Source of the DNA: Diplocarpon mali
Lineage: Eukaryota > Ascomycota > Leotiomycetes > Helotiales > Drepanopezizaceae
Assembly (NCBI GenBank): GCA_024741835.1
Contig: JAENRP010000028.1
Location: 97,047 to 161,046 of the forward strand
DNA length: 64,000 bases
Reading direction: 5' to 3'
Positions 35,383 to 47,042 of this stretch are shown piece after piece. The position numbers and the translations under genes were made by a program. Numbering within the stretch: position 1 is the first letter of the stretch; the number at the start of each line of letters is the position of its first letter. The notes beneath the pieces were generated by a model. The model was not told the origin of the DNA. It saw only the letters and a program-made list of their open reading frames with translations, and searched no databases.

Positions 35383-37029
35383 ATGGCGCCTCTCAACCGC
35401 ATTATCATAGATACCGACCCAGGTCGGTTTCTTTCTCGGATCATCCAAAGCTTATGCTAATACACGTGCAGGCGTGGATGACACACTGGCTATCCTCTTG
35501 GCACTAGCAGCAAAGCCTGAAGAGCTTGAGATTCTCTTGCTTTCCATAACATATGGGAATGTGGAGGTTGACAGGTAAGTTCTCCCATGCTTCAAGGAGT
35601 TGGCCGGCTTTTAAAGACTCAATAGCTGCCTACGCAATGCCGTTGCTCTCTTCCATGTCATAGAGAAAGAGCGGGAATGGCGAAAGGCGCGTGAACAACT
35701 CGAGGGCTTTGAGGCTATGGTAAGCTCGAAGCCGCTGATAGCAATCGGACCCGAGCATCCTCTGGAAGAGACCATTCTTATGGCGGATTACTTCCGTATG
35801 TTGCCGGCTTCTTTCATTTTGCCTCGACACATTGGTTCTATGTGACTAGCCATGTTCTGATAATCCCATCATGTTCATGACTCCCCAGCTTTATCCTAGA
35901 CACAAATCTAACAGAACTTCCCAGACGGGGTTGATGGTTTGGCTGGAGTGCATACATCAGTTCGTCTCATCTTCTGGTAGCTCCGACCTCGTACTGATCA
36001 AAACAGCACCCCCACTTGTCTCCTTCCGACACCTGGAAGACATTATTCCAACCCTCTAAAGCTGGAGCCACCGAAGCAGAATCAGCGGCAGCTGCTGAGA
36101 TTGTCTCGCCATCAGCCTTCTTCCGAGCTTCTCAGCTCCCCGCTCACAAGGAGATCCTTCGTCTACTGAAGGAGAACCCGCGTGATACTATCACCATCGT
36201 TGCCGTTGGACCCTTGACAAACCTCGCCCTGGCCGCAGCCGAGGATGCGGAGACCTTCTTGAAAGTCAAGGAGGTAGTTGTTATGGGCGGCGCCATCGAT
36301 GTCTCGGGGAACATCACTCCCGTTGCAGAGTTCAATACGTACGCCGATGCCGTGGCTTCGGCCCGTGTCTTCGCTCTCACATCTCCGACCCCGGCTTCGA
36401 CGATGCCGCCAGCACCAAAGGATATGGAAGCGCTACCTGCGTACCCCAGCAATCTTTCGAGACCTCTCAAGCTGACTTTGTTCCCGCTGGACGTCACGAC
36501 CCCTCACGCACTTCGTCGCTCGCATGTGTCGGCGAAGCTCGACCCCCTAATCAAAGCCGGCAGCCCTTTAGCGGAGTGGACATCTGCGTTCGTGCACAAG
36601 ACACTTGACAAGATAGAATCTCTGACAAGGAAGCAAGCCGACCCTGGACTTGAGCTCCACGATCCCTTGACGATTTGGTACATGCTCACTCGCTCAGCCC
36701 CTTCATGGATGGTTGCACCCAAAGCCCCCGAGGACATTCGGGTTGAGGTCTCGGGACAGTGGACCCGAGGCATGCACCTCGTAGACCGTAGACAGAGGAA
36801 GAAGGCTGGTGCTCCTGAAGAGCAAGTCAAGAGCCCCGGTGCAGTTGATATCATGAATCCCATGGAGCAACTCACCGATGTACACCCTGATGCTGATGTG
36901 CAGGAGGACGCTCCCGGAGATAGCCACAGCTGGCTCCACCCGAACAAGGGCAACAGAATCAACAGGATTGTTTCTTCGCCTGGAGAGGACGAGTTTGGAC
37001 CGTATCTCTTGGAGCGTATCTTTGGATAG
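35383..37029 (+). CDS. Inosine-uridine preferring nucleoside hydrolase family protein
   Basis: Exons 35383-35422, 35472-35574, 35626-35795, 35925-35959 and 36007-37029, about 456 aa. The N-terminal Ca2+-binding motif DTDPGVDDT is created by splicing at intron 1. Next come LLLSITYGNVEVDSCLRNAV, the substrate-loop segment FHGVDGLAGVHTSHPHLSPS (made by exons 3-5), TITIVAVGPLTNLALAA, EVVVMGGAIDVSGNITPVAE (family signature with N-T-P-x-A-E-F) and LHDPLTIWY, which carries the catalytic-loop His-Asp. The enzyme cleaves the N-glycosidic bond of (deoxy)nucleosides in purine or pyrimidine salvage. It has an insert of about 25 residues rich in Ala/Glu after LFQPSK, and a longer C-terminus than bacterial enzymes. 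Substrate specificity cannot be told from sequence. Confidence 0.93.
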
Positions 37030-37268
37030 GTAGACTTTACCGTCAAGTCATTGGCTTAGCTTAAAACAGGAGGGCACAGGTATAATAGGTATCCCACAAT
37101 CATGACCTCGTGCATACGAACAATATTAACGTTGAAGAGGTGATATTGCAACGTGAACTGGCAGATTGCCTCTTCCAATATGCACCCCCTGGGTATGCAC
37201 TTGACTTCCGTGGTATCATCGCAAACGCCATCCAAGCTTGCCCTGTGAAAATCAAATCAGAAGAAATC

Positions 37269-37935
37269 CTACAAATGCACACCTTCGTCATCAGCTTCCT
37301 CCTCAGCCAGAGCTCTCATCCTCTGCTCCATTGCCCTCCTTAATGTCTCGTCATCCAGCCCACCACCAGCACCATTACGCACCCCACTTGCTTCTCCTTC
37401 CATTCTAATTTCCCCGTCGACAATCCTCCCCATCCGAATCGTACCATCATTCCACGCACTACTCCTCCCCTCTTCCACTCCACGAAGCTGGCTATCTTCC
37501 CCTCCTGTCCCATTCGCCAACATCTCCTCTCCCCCATTCAGCTCTGCCCGTCTCTTCTCCACCTCCTCTGCGCTTTGAAACTCGGTCCAGCTGTTCCCCC
37601 TCCCCTCAACCTCTTTCCTCAACAACTCGATCCTCTCCATCTGCCGCGCAATCACGATCTCGTTCTCACGGATCGCGTCTGCGCAGTCGGGGTCTGGGGT
37701 GCCGTTCTGGGAGGGCTCTGTGCCGGCAGCGAAAGGACGGAGTTGTTCGTTGGAATAGTCGAGGTGCGCTATGCTGTTTCTTACTGCAAGCTTATTGTCA
37801 GATTTGCATTTGCTTGATAGAAAGTAAGGCGGAGGACGTACGTTCCATAGCTTTGAGATGTAGCGTTGAGAGTGGTAGTGATTTGAGAGCTTTAGCGAAA
37901 CGGGCTGTAGAAATTGGGGTTGTGTCTGAAGGCAT
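37269..37935 (-). CDS. tma17: Tma17/Adc17-like proteasome assembly chaperone
   Basis: Exons 37935-37842 and 37783-37269, about 202 aa. The GTACGT intron restores a Leu codon, giving LKAMELRNSIAHLDYSNEQL. The core matches the yeast Tma17 arrangement: a helix with NSI.HL..SN..L, then CADAIRENEIVIARQMERIE (yeast has a similar RENEIVL helix), followed by LLRKEVEGRG. Adc17/Tma17 binds the N-terminus of Rpt6 and promotes ATPase pairing during proteasome assembly under stress. The C-terminal 90 residues are Glu/Gly/Arg-rich and specific to this protein, longer than the yeast tail. It starts 290 bases from the divergent rhomboid gene. The assignment rests on the short helical core only. Confidence 0.6.
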
Positions 37936-38225
37936 CTTTGGTGATTAACTGTTGAGGAATACGTGCGCCGTGTTTGTTGATGAGAGAATGATTTTTGGCC
38001 TGGGAAGCTTTTTCCTTTGAGCTCAAGCAGACAGCGGGGAACCAGGACGCGAAATGCAGAATTGGCGCGTCCTGGTCTGTGCTGATGAGTGATTTCCACT
38101 CCTACTATATCTCACCTACAGCATTCAGAGACAGATAAGCTTTATGTCGCTTACGGACGAGCGCTCTCGAGGTTGCGATTCCAAGTGTACCTTTCATGTC
38201 TGATATAATGAGGTAGAGGAGGAAA
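37936..38225. promoter_or_regulatory. Divergent intergenic region tma17-like / rhomboid
   Basis: 290 bases between the two ATGs; no TATA box obvious. Confidence 0.45.
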
Positions 38226-39851
38226 ATGAATAGCCTCTGGCCAGCAGCTCCACGCTTCTCGTGCTTCAACTCCAGTGCCTTTTTTCGTTTCTGCTATAAA
38301 GTAGACAAGGCCCCCACGAGACTCACCCAACGAACCCTTCGAAGGCATTCGATATTCCGGCTATCATCTCGACGGGAAGCTTTTTGCTCGCTACTTCAAA
38401 TATCCCGAACATGCCCAGGCGCGGCAAACAGGTTGCCTGCTGGAATCAGGACATTTGCTTCGAAAAGGATCATCAGCTCATATGCAGAACTGCCGCCGGG
38501 ATATAAAGATGAAGACGGGCTTGCCTACAGGGTAAAGCCAATTTCCAAACAGGAAACACTTGCGATCTTTGGCAAAGTCACTGATGTCAATACTGCGCAT
38601 CGAATGTTGAGGATCTTGCATGGCCGGAGAGTCGCGGGGACACTAGGAGATCCGACGTACGCCAGTACATATGAGTTGCGGGCCACGGAAGCTGCCTTGA
38701 GGTGGTTGAGGCAGAATGTGCCAGTCGACGAGATTCAGAGTGCTGGGCAGAGAGCAGAGAAGGAGTTGGCGGATATGGAAGAGGAGATTGTCACAGACGC
38801 GGAGCGAATTGGACTCTGGACGCCCAATTCAAAGAAACAAGATAATGTCTACGGCGAGGGCTCATTCGATCGGATACGCAAGGCCAAAGAGGAGGAGTTC
38901 GATCGGAAGGAAAAAGAGCAACTGAGTCAAGCGGACGAGATCAGGCAAAACACTGGCACATTGCAACCAGTCACCCCTAGATCGCAGGTCGAGCTGCGCA
39001 GACCAGGCGAGAACCCGAGATTGAAGATGTACCTCGAGCGAGCGAAGATCCTGCCAGACAAGCCCCCGGAGATGAGTAAATTTGCTCGGCTCTACCCCTC
39101 AGCACTGGTGACCCTTGCGGTGGTTCTGGTATCCTGTGGCCTCGCCTCAGTCTACACACCTCCGCGAAAAGACTCGAGATTGTGGCCGGACACGCCACCC
39201 TCGGCCGCAACAGTCATCAGTCTCATCATCCTCAATACGCTCATCCTCGGCGCCTGGCGCATGCCCATCTTTTTCCGCGGGCTTAACAAGTACTTTATCA
39301 CCATCCCCGGGTATCCTTTCGCGCTTAGCATGGTCGGCAACATGTTCTCGCATCAGAGCTTCTACCATTTCGGATGGAACATGGCCATTCTCTGGTTCGT
39401 GGGGACCTGGCTGCACGAGGAAGTTGGACGCGCAAAATTCCTCGCGATTTATATGTCTGCAGGCGCGATCGGCAGTTTTACGTCCCTCGCTTGTTTCGTC
39501 ATGCGCAGTAACTTCATCACGTCTTCGCTCGGCGCCTCGGGGGCGTTGTCTGGTATCGTTGCTGCGTATCTCTTACAGAAGAGCGAAAAGAAATACTGGA
39601 CCCTGCCGGAAGAGTGGCCGTCGGTATCGGCGATGGCGTTCTTGATCTTCTTGATAAGTCTGGATGTACTGTGCTTGAAGCACCACCTGGTGTTCGGTAT
39701 CGATCATTGGGCGCATCTTGGCGGGTATGCGACTGGCATAGCTAGTGCGGGGGTGCTGAGGATCAGGGCGGCGCAGGAGCAGAAGAAGAAACAGAATCGA
39801 GAGGGGAACGGGGCAGCTATTATTGGTGGCAGCAAGGACGCGGCGATGTAG
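38226..39851 (+). CDS. pcp1: Mitochondrial rhomboid protease, Pcp1/Rbd1 type
   Basis: Single exon, 541 aa. Residues 1-80 are rich in Arg/Ser/Phe and lack acidic residues, as expected of a mitochondrial presequence. A soluble charged stretch follows, then a first TM at about 295-313 (LYPSALVTLAVVLVSCGLAS), and the six-TM rhomboid core from about 325. Key motifs: SFYHFGWNMAILWFVG, the catalytic GASGALSG with Ser438, and DHWAHLGGYATG with His497, the second member of the Ser-His dyad. In yeast Pcp1 cleaves cytochrome c peroxidase and the dynamin-like Mgm1 in the inner membrane. Length and topology (extra N-terminal TM) fit the PARL/Pcp1 class. The poly-Lys/Gln tail is matrix- or IMS-exposed and not conserved. 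Confidence 0.93.
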   Translation: MNSLWPAAPRFSCFNSSAFFRFCYKVDKAPTRLTQRTLRRHSIFRLSSRREAFCSLLQISRTCPGAANRLPAGIRTFASKRIISSYAELPPGYKDEDGLAYRVKPISKQETLAIFGKVTDVNTAHRMLRILHGRRVAGTLGDPTYASTYELRATEAALRWLRQNVPVDEIQSAGQRAEKELADMEEEIVTDAERIGLWTPNSKKQDNVYGEGSFDRIRKAKEEEFDRKEKEQLSQADEIRQNTGTLQPVTPRSQVELRRPGENPRLKMYLERAKILPDKPPEMSKFARLYPSALVTLAVVLVSCGLASVYTPPRKDSRLWPDTPPSAATVISLIILNTLILGAWRMPIFFRGLNKYFITIPGYPFALSMVGNMFSHQSFYHFGWNMAILWFVGTWLHEEVGRAKFLAIYMSAGAIGSFTSLACFVMRSNFITSSLGASGALSGIVAAYLLQKSEKKYWTLPEEWPSVSAMAFLIFLISLDVLCLKHHLVFGIDHWAHLGGYATGIASAGVLRIRAAQEQKKKQNREGNGAAIIGGSKDAAM

Positions 39852-40982
39852 GTGCCGGGGATGCGTAGACCATGTATATAGTCGTGGAAGGTTTTCATGT
39901 GTATAGTATAAAACGATACCGCTCCGAATGTCCAAGTCAATCATTGTTTTGTTTCCCGCTTGCCCCGACCCCTTGCTAAGCGAGATTTTCGATATCCAGA
40001 CACCCCCACAACCACGCGCCTGTGCGCCACAACTCATCGCTCTCAACCTCTCCAAGTCAGATCCTGGTCCATACGGATGATGTTTCCCGCGGCGGTTGAT
40101 GTACGGACACCCCTGGTTGGGATCTGTCATGTCTTTGTGCAGATGTAGTCCGATATACTTTGTAGTAGCATGCTCGGCATCAGCTTGGCGGAACTGAGTT
40201 GCCTGTCCGCCCACATTTGTTTCCCAGTTCTCCGCGTCGACATCTGATGCGGATCGTCAGCCGCTGAGAGGTTTGAACGGGGCTCGAATAGTCTTCTACG
40301 TATCCTCCGACCGTCCGTCACCCTCCCTACCCTGACACACGTTCCAGAGGTCTGGAAGAGGTCTGGAAGAGGTCTGGAAGAGGAGACTGGGGAAATCGAG
40401 ACTTGCCCGGTCGACCTGAAGTACTGTGGTGCAGTACTCGAATGCGAGGCATGTTGCATCGTGTTGATGCTCCTCGATACGTTATAATCCATTCTGCACC
40501 GCGGCTTGCTGAGATAAGGGGCTCGGCTGTGGAGATCGTCATCGGCGTTCAAGATCCCTGTACTGCGCAGCTTTCCCGCCGAGGCTTTCCATGGGTACGA
40601 GTAGTGCGTGCCGGGCTGTCTTGGCTCACTCGATCTTGTTTTGATAATTTTATTCATCGCCGGTGCCACCAACTGCTGGTGCCTCAGCTTCCGTGCTGAG
40701 ATCACACCCGAGTCTTCACCACCACGAGAAACCCCAAGACCCATCCTCGACCGACCGAGTCTCTCATCGACAAGGTGACGTTGGCGGCTGGAGCGTGGCG
40801 GGAACATCTACTCGCTCAGTTGCGTCTTGAGACGGTGTGCCGACCATCACCACGCAGAGCTCAAGGCCAACCCTCTTTTCCCCACCAATTAATTGCGCGT
40901 TTGCCAGGCTTCCACTGACCAACCGCCTCGCTCTCCTTCGACTGTTATACCGCTCCTTGCCCCCAGTCTGCAGACATTATCC
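39852..40982. other. Intergenic between rhomboid and PhoD-like gene
   Basis: 1.1 kb with no convincing gene. Overlapping frames on both strands at 40,127-40,807 have no domain. Contains a short tandem repeat (below) and the promoter of the PhoD-like gene. Confidence 0.55.
40348..40383 (+). repeat. 11-base tandem repeat, three copies
   Basis: AGGTCTGGAAG units start at 40348, 40359 and 40370. All three are identical. Confidence 0.9.
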
Positions 40983-43900
40983 ATGACGGCCCATCTCCGA
41001 GACGACCTCCATCAAGGTCAAGACCACTCCGACACGCACGCCTCTGCGAACCGCTGGCGCCACCAAGAATCTCGCGGGTTCCGCGCGCATGCAGCTCCGC
41101 GACAGGCAGAAGAGAGAGGCGCAAGCAAAGACCTGGCAGATTTCTTGAACACGAGCCGAATCGAACCGCCTAGGACCGCTGGCTCCAGAGCCTCCCAGGC
41201 GCCGAGCTTGAAGCCGGTCGTGCTCCCTGGACTCGCGCAGAACGGAGGAACTGGTACGGCGAACGGTGCGCAGAATGGGGGGACCCACGGAACCCTGGAA
41301 GTCAAGTGTGGTCCTCTGCTCAATTACAGGCGTATGGAGAATGAGACTTGGTTTGGCAGCGTCTTGGTCGTTACAGAAGGGGGGGGGATGGGAGACGCGC
41401 CCGCGGTTCCGGAACTGAAGCTGAAGGCTTCGCCCGTTGGACAATCAAGGCCGCATACGATTGGGCAAGATGTGGTAGACGAGGTTGCTGGAGATCTGTA
41501 CGGGGTCGTCGACGGGGTCGACTATAGCAGATTTCAGCAACCGAAATCGCAAGCGCCACCAAACGGCGTGTTAACCAATGGAGTACATGGAACAAGACTT
41601 TCTTCCAAGAGAACCAAGGTCAAGGGAACCAAGCTCTATTCAGATTCCCAAAACACATTTTGGCGGTTCGACTTGAGGGTTCCTATGCAGCAGGAGGAAT
41701 TGAAGGTCGACTATGAAATTCCAAGTCTCGTCTTTAGCTCGGGAGGAAAGAACGACAAGCAAAGCTTCTACATCCCAGCGATTTCAGAATCCATGAGAAT
41801 CATGTTCCATTCTTGCAACGGGTTCAGTGTTGGCACGGATGAAGACGCCTACAGTGGCGCGTGCTTGTGGAATGACGTTCAGCGCGTACACTCACAGACC
41901 CCTTTCCATGTAATGTACGAAACTCGCTCGGCCTTTCAAGATTTATCCTGGCAGCCGCTGACAGGTGACAGGCTGGGGGGTGGTGACCAAATCTACAACG
42001 ATGGCATCCGCGTCGGCGGACCTCTGAGAGAATGGACAGATATCGGCACTCCTCACAAAAGAGAGAAGTACCCTTTTCCCGAGTCCTTGAGAAAGCGATG
42101 CGATGAGTATTATGTGAACAACTATATCAGATGGTGCGTCTAACGGCGACGGGCAACAAAGCTGTACACTAACTTCTTCCGCAGGTATTCAACAGAGCCT
42201 TTCGCTAGTGCCAATGGTCAGATTGCTCAGCTGAATCTATGGGATGATCACGATGTCAGTACATGATTTGCGAATCGCGAGTTCTCCGCTGACATGTGTC
42301 TCAGATCATCGATGGCTTCGGTTCCTATGTTGACCATTTTATGAAATGCCCTGTCTTTAGAGGTATTGGAGGAGTTGCGAATAGTACGTGGCGTACCGCT
42401 TCAACCTATCCGATAGTATCTCTCGAGACGAGCCCGCAGGTCCTTCGCTCGAGAAGCATTCTTTGCAGTTCACATGCTGATATTTAGAAAAGAGTACTAT
42501 TTGTTGTTCCAGCACCACCTCGCACCACCTCCTTCCACGTACACCACAGGTACGGCGAGCAAAACAATACGCCCTGAGTCCAAAGCTGACAACTTTGCAG
42601 ATGCGCCTCAGACCACTGGGCATGATGCTGTTGGCATTGATCCAAGACAACTTGAAAACACGTACGTGCTGGACGAGAAGATTATTGACTCAAGCTATAT
42701 CATTGGCTCGAAGCCTGGGGTGAGTCCCGTGGAGAAGTTCTGCCACCACACAGCTGATTCTTGTAGCCCTATGTTGCCGAGCATTCAAGGAGTATCTATG
42801 CCAGACTCGGGGCCAGAATTGCCTTCTTTGGGATCGATGCGAGAACCGAGGTACGGTTCTCTACCAGCCGAGCGGTTTCCTAACTGACACATTCAGCGAA
42901 CCCGAAAGCAGGTCAACTATCCTGAGACATACGATATTATCTTCAGCCGGCTACGAAAAGAACTAGGTGCTGCTAAGTCTTCCTCGTCACCTATCCAACA
43001 CTTGGTCGTTCTGTTGGGAATTCCCATCGCATATCCTGTCAGTCAATCTCTTGCTCTGGTTTGATGCATCCTTAACGTTCAGCAGCGTTTGACTTGGTTG
43101 GAGAACATATTTTCGAGTCCCATCATTGCCCCTATCAAGTTCCTCAACAAGAGGTTCGGCTTCGGCAAGTTACCTTGGCTCGGGGTGCAGTATTTTTGTT
43201 AACGAGAATCACAGGTGGGGGCTTCTTCAATCACTTCGACGGAAGTGTTGATCTGCTAGATGACCTCGATGATCATTACACTGCTCGCACTCATAAGAAG
43301 GAGCGGCTCTTCCTGGTACACCAACTCCAAGCCCTTGCCTCGGAATTCTCTGTCAGAATCACTATCCTCGGTGGCGACGTACATCTTGCTGCTGTAGGCC
43401 GGTTCTACTCGAGTCCCAAGCTCGGCATCCCTACAACCAACGACTACCGATACATGGCCAACATCATCTCTTCAGCTATTGTGAACAAGCCACCTCCACA
43501 AGCGGTCGCGAATCTCCTCGCGAGGAGAAACAAGCTGCATCATCTGGACCATGATACCGACGAGACTTTGATGAAGTTCTTCGACAAGGATCCAGGCAAC
43601 GCCAGCAAGACTTCCAGCTCGAACAACGTGACGATGCCAAGTCGGAATTGGGCAGTCATCACCGAGAATTCTAGCACAGCAGCTCAGAAGCCTGCTGCCA
43701 ATGGAAACGGCGGTGCTAATGGAGTCCCCGAGCGGGAACACTCATTCACAGGACCAAGTCCGCGGGCGAAAGACGGCCACTCGTGGCTCCACGAAGGAGA
43801 GGTGGATGCGGGGACTCTACACAAAGCTGCAGACAGCTCGAGGCACGGCAAGGACACGGACGGTAGTCTGGACGTGTGCATCAGAGTTGAAGTGGACCAG

Positions 43901-44041
43901 CACGATAAAGAGGGCAGGACACAGTCGTACGGCATGACGATTCCGCCATTGAAGTTTGAGCATGGTGTCTCGGACAAGACTCTGCAGAAGATCCATGCGA
44001 TCGAGGGGACTGTTAGCGAGCATGCTCCTGGACCTGCCTAA
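40983..44041 (+). CDS. PhoD-like phosphatase domain protein (fungal type)
   Basis: Nine exons: 40983-42133, 42185-42254, 42305-42383, 42493-42549, 42601-42719, 42767-42850, 42897-43037, 43086-43164 and 43215-44041; about 868 aa, frame kept throughout. The N-terminal 120 residues are disordered. An immunoglobulin-like region follows (VKGTKLYSDSQNTFWRFDLR), then the metallophosphatase core: HVMYETRSAFQD, INLWDDHD-type motif (here LNLWDDHDIIDGFGSYVDHF), FQHHLAPP, LDLR-like ARIAFFGIDARTERTRKQVN, HLVVLLGIPIAYPRLTWLEN, LLDDLDDHYTARTHKKER, and the metal-binding ITILGGDVHLAAVGRF. The last 120 residues are disordered. Intron 8 is GC-AG: only a GCAAGT donor at 43165 joins FGFG to GGFFNHFDGS in frame. 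Intron 3 uses the acceptor at 42492, not the TTTAG five bases upstream. It is probably a cytosolic or membrane-associated phosphodiesterase/phosphatase; the substrate is unknown. Confidence 0.9.
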
Positions 44042-44632
44042 ATATTTAACGTTGGATTGCCTTGACGTTGGATTGACGGAGGTATATCATGCTTGGAAAA
44101 TCTCCTACAATAATTCGAAGACATATCCCGTCTGTAATATAGGAAAAAAGCTGGTTGGTTTCGCTGATTTAGGCGGTCCAGAAAAGTCGTAGAGGTAGAG
44201 CGGACTCAAGGTTATCCCATAGATAGCTATGCTCCTGAGTCTTGGCGTGCTGATATCTTGGAAGCATCATGAGGTCCCTAGCTTGATACTAGTCTTTCCT
44301 ATAATAATAACAAATGAGGCAATACATCTGTACATGATATCGGGATAACCTGACACATTATTACGGCGCAGACTGTAGCAAACCCGACTAAGGTTTCTGA
44401 TCAGAATCTTGAGCCTCATCCAAGTCACGCCCCGGGCCCAGCCGCCCGCTAGTCCTGTTCCGGATTAAAGCCACCTTGGGAATCCATCATTCGATACACG
44501 CGAGAACCTCATCCTCCTAAAGCAGCATCGATTCGGAGCTTGAGCTGCGCGAGTTCCGTGCACAAAGCAGGTCGGAGTCGCCGTCGCCGTCGCCGTCGCC
44601 GTCGCATTCGCATTCGCCGTTGCAGTCGCAGG
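44042..44632. other. Intergenic / 5' leader of the GST-fusion gene
   Basis: Contains the 3' flank of the PhoD-like gene and, at 44578-44620, a GTCGCC/GTCGCATTC hexanucleotide repeat directly upstream of the next ATG. If read in the gene's frame, it would encode an Arg-rich run without any ATG. Confidence 0.5.
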
Positions 44633-47042
44633 ATGGAGACGGAGCCAGTTCTTCACCAGCAGCTGTCCTACCGCGCTCTGCAACCGCAAGCTGTCCAGCC
44701 TCACCCGCATTCTCACCCTCATCCTCTCCCTCATCTCGGGCATAACCCGCTGGCCTCGCAGGCCGGGCTCGATCTCGAGGGTCTCCACGACAGCGATGCC
44801 GTTTTTCGACACGATCTCCAGCAGCTGCAGGACCCCAACGGCCATGGCTTTCCCTTTGACCACAACCCTGGCCACCGACCGATGGATGTCCAGAATGGGG
44901 GCAGTCCGCATGCCCCGCAGCACAATAATGGAGGGCAATTTGGCATCTTGACGGCGGGGCCGTTGCAACATAGTTCAATCGCGAGCCTGCAGCAGGACGA
45001 GGACATTTTCGGGCCCGCTGCGGATGGCTCTGATCAGAAGAGCAATGGCCATCTCAGCACCAAGGTTGTGGTTGACCCTCCTAACCTGGCGGAGTGGCGC
45101 CAGAAGCTGTTCAACGTGGATGAGATGATCACCCTGAGTGAAGATGAGTATGCTTTGCGGGCTGGCTCTCTGTTGAAATCCCTGCAAAGCGCTGACATGC
45201 GCTAGGTTCCAGACATACTTCCCCCACGTCGATAATGTATACTCGCATCGGTCCACCCAACGGTACAAGCGCAAGCCCTTCGTCTCTCACTACTGGGACT
45301 GCCGACTGAAAGGCCGACCACCAGGAACACCCAAGTCAAACGACCCAAACAAGAAGAAGCGCAAACGAACGGCGCGCGAGAGAGATCTGTGCGATGTCAA
45401 GATCAAGATCACCGAGTACTTCCCAGGAGCTATGCTGCGCCCAGACTTTGTGCCGGATGGGGGGCCGGTCCCTCAGCAGGCTGATCCAACGCAAAGCAGC
45501 AACTTCTTCGCCCCCGGCCAGCCGGGAGCGCCTATGCATCAACAGCAGCAGTTCGGGGTAGCTTTCCTCAACACATCCATGGGCGCAAATCATCCTGGCT
45601 CAACGGGTCAGCGCTTCTACACTATCCAGCGGGTTAATGGGAATGGTGGGAACGGTAAGGGTGACGGCGTTCCTGGCCCGCACAAGCATGGCCTGGAGGA
45701 GAGTGACAGAGTCAAGAAGAATAGCATCCAGAGGCTCACCATGAAGAAGGACAAGGAAGAGAGGAAGACTCAGGTATGTGAATGTTTGTTTTGTTTCCTT
45801 GCATGCATGGCACGGGCCAGCTGCACCCCAGATTCTTGGCAAGAGTAGGGCAGCACGGGAAACTCTCGCGCGAGATGCAGGAAGGTCGAAGCGTTTTCTC
45901 CTTCATGGAGTGCATCGTCATCATCACAGCCGGGAAATCTACTTTTCTTCGGATATCGCAAAACCACACCATGGCCTCCGTTGTTGGCCCTTGCTACAGG
46001 ACACTTTCCACGAGGCCATGCAGCATGTCGATCTTCATGTTTCCACTACTTTCTCTAAGATCTACAGAACGAATTCGCGTGGCTTCGGCGCAATGGCTGA
46101 TACAAAACAAAAGAAGACTTATCATAAGAAGGCAAGCGGCAATGCTCTGGCTACCGCGAGGAAGCATGCCAAGGAGCACGAGTTGAAGTTATTCGGGAGC
46201 TGCTTCTGGTGAGTTAATACTCGGGGGTTATCTTGTGACGTCAGTCTAGATCGAAGCCATACTGACGGGTGCTAGTCCCTTTGTACAGCGTGTCTGGATT
46301 GCTATGGAGGCCAAGGGCTTGCAATACCAATACATTGAGGTCGATCCATACAAGAAACCACAAATCTTGCTGGAGGTCAACCCTCGAGGCCTCGTTCCTG
46401 GCATTCGGCATGGGGACTGGGGATGTGGTGAAAGCACGGTTCTTATGGAATATGTGCGTCAACTTAACTCTCACTCTCATTTCCAGCTAATCATATACTA
46501 CTAGCTCGAGGACCTTGGAGCGGGTCAACCTCTCCTGCCTCAGGGAAGTCCTCAGCTCAAAGCAACATGCCGACTCTGGTCCGATCACGTACGTACCCCT
46601 CCCGAAATGCTCAGCAGTATTTAACACAGCCCAGATCAACCGCAATATCATCCCCTCCTTCTACGCACTCCTCCAAGCGCAAGAGTTCGGTAAGCAAGCG
46701 GAGTATACGAAAAAACTCCAAGACGAAATCGGCAAGCTGGTCGAGACCTCCGACCCGCAAGGCCCCTTCTTCCTCGGCCCACAGTTGTCTTACGTCGACA
46801 TCCAGTTCGCGCCGTGGATGCTCCGCCTCAACCTCGTCATGAAGCACTACCGCGCCTGGCCAGACCCACAGCCGAATAGCCGCTGGGGCCGCTGGCTGGA
46901 CGCCGTGGTGAAGAACGAGCACGTGAAGAGTACAACGAGTCTCGAGGAGCTGTACATCGATAGCTACGAGCGGTATGCGCAGAACCGGCCAGGCACAAGC
47001 GAGCTGGCCGATGCTATTAACGGAGGGTATGGATTGCCTTGA
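44633..47042 (+). CDS. Omega-like glutathione transferase fused to a large N-terminal basic domain
   Basis: Exons 44633-45147, 45206-45773, 45832-46208, 46276-46453, 46505-46588 and 46635-47042, about 709 aa, three times the size of an ordinary GST. Residues 1-165 are Gln/His/Pro-rich. From about 160 a distinct block appears: EWRQKLFNVDEMITLSEDEF, FQTYFPHVDNVYSHRSTQRY and KPFVSHYWDCRLKGRPPGTP with KKKRKR, containing an AT-hook-like GRPPGTPK and a strong NLS-like cluster. A linker rich in Gly/Asn follows, then a helical block (HREIYF-like, FHEAMQHVDLHVSTTFSKIY). The GST N-domain starts at about 475 (HELKLFGSCFCPFVQRVWIA; Cys487 in the CPF motif suggests omega/thioltransfer chemistry), with NPRGLVPGIRHG and GESTVLMEYLEDL. 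The C-domain includes GPFFLGPQLSYVDIQFAPWM. All introns keep frame across the junctions. The spliced TGT of CPF is split by intron 3. It could act in the nucleus; this is inferred from the basic block only. Confidence 0.85.

Noticed and set aside
40127..40807. 226-codon minus-strand frame
   Set aside because: Overlaps a tandem repeat and plus-strand frames; no domain or splice pattern.
43188..43214. GT-AG alternatives for intron 8 of the PhoD-like gene (donors at 43169 or 43186)
   Set aside because: Both leave GGFFNHFDGS out of frame or give an intron near 30 bases.
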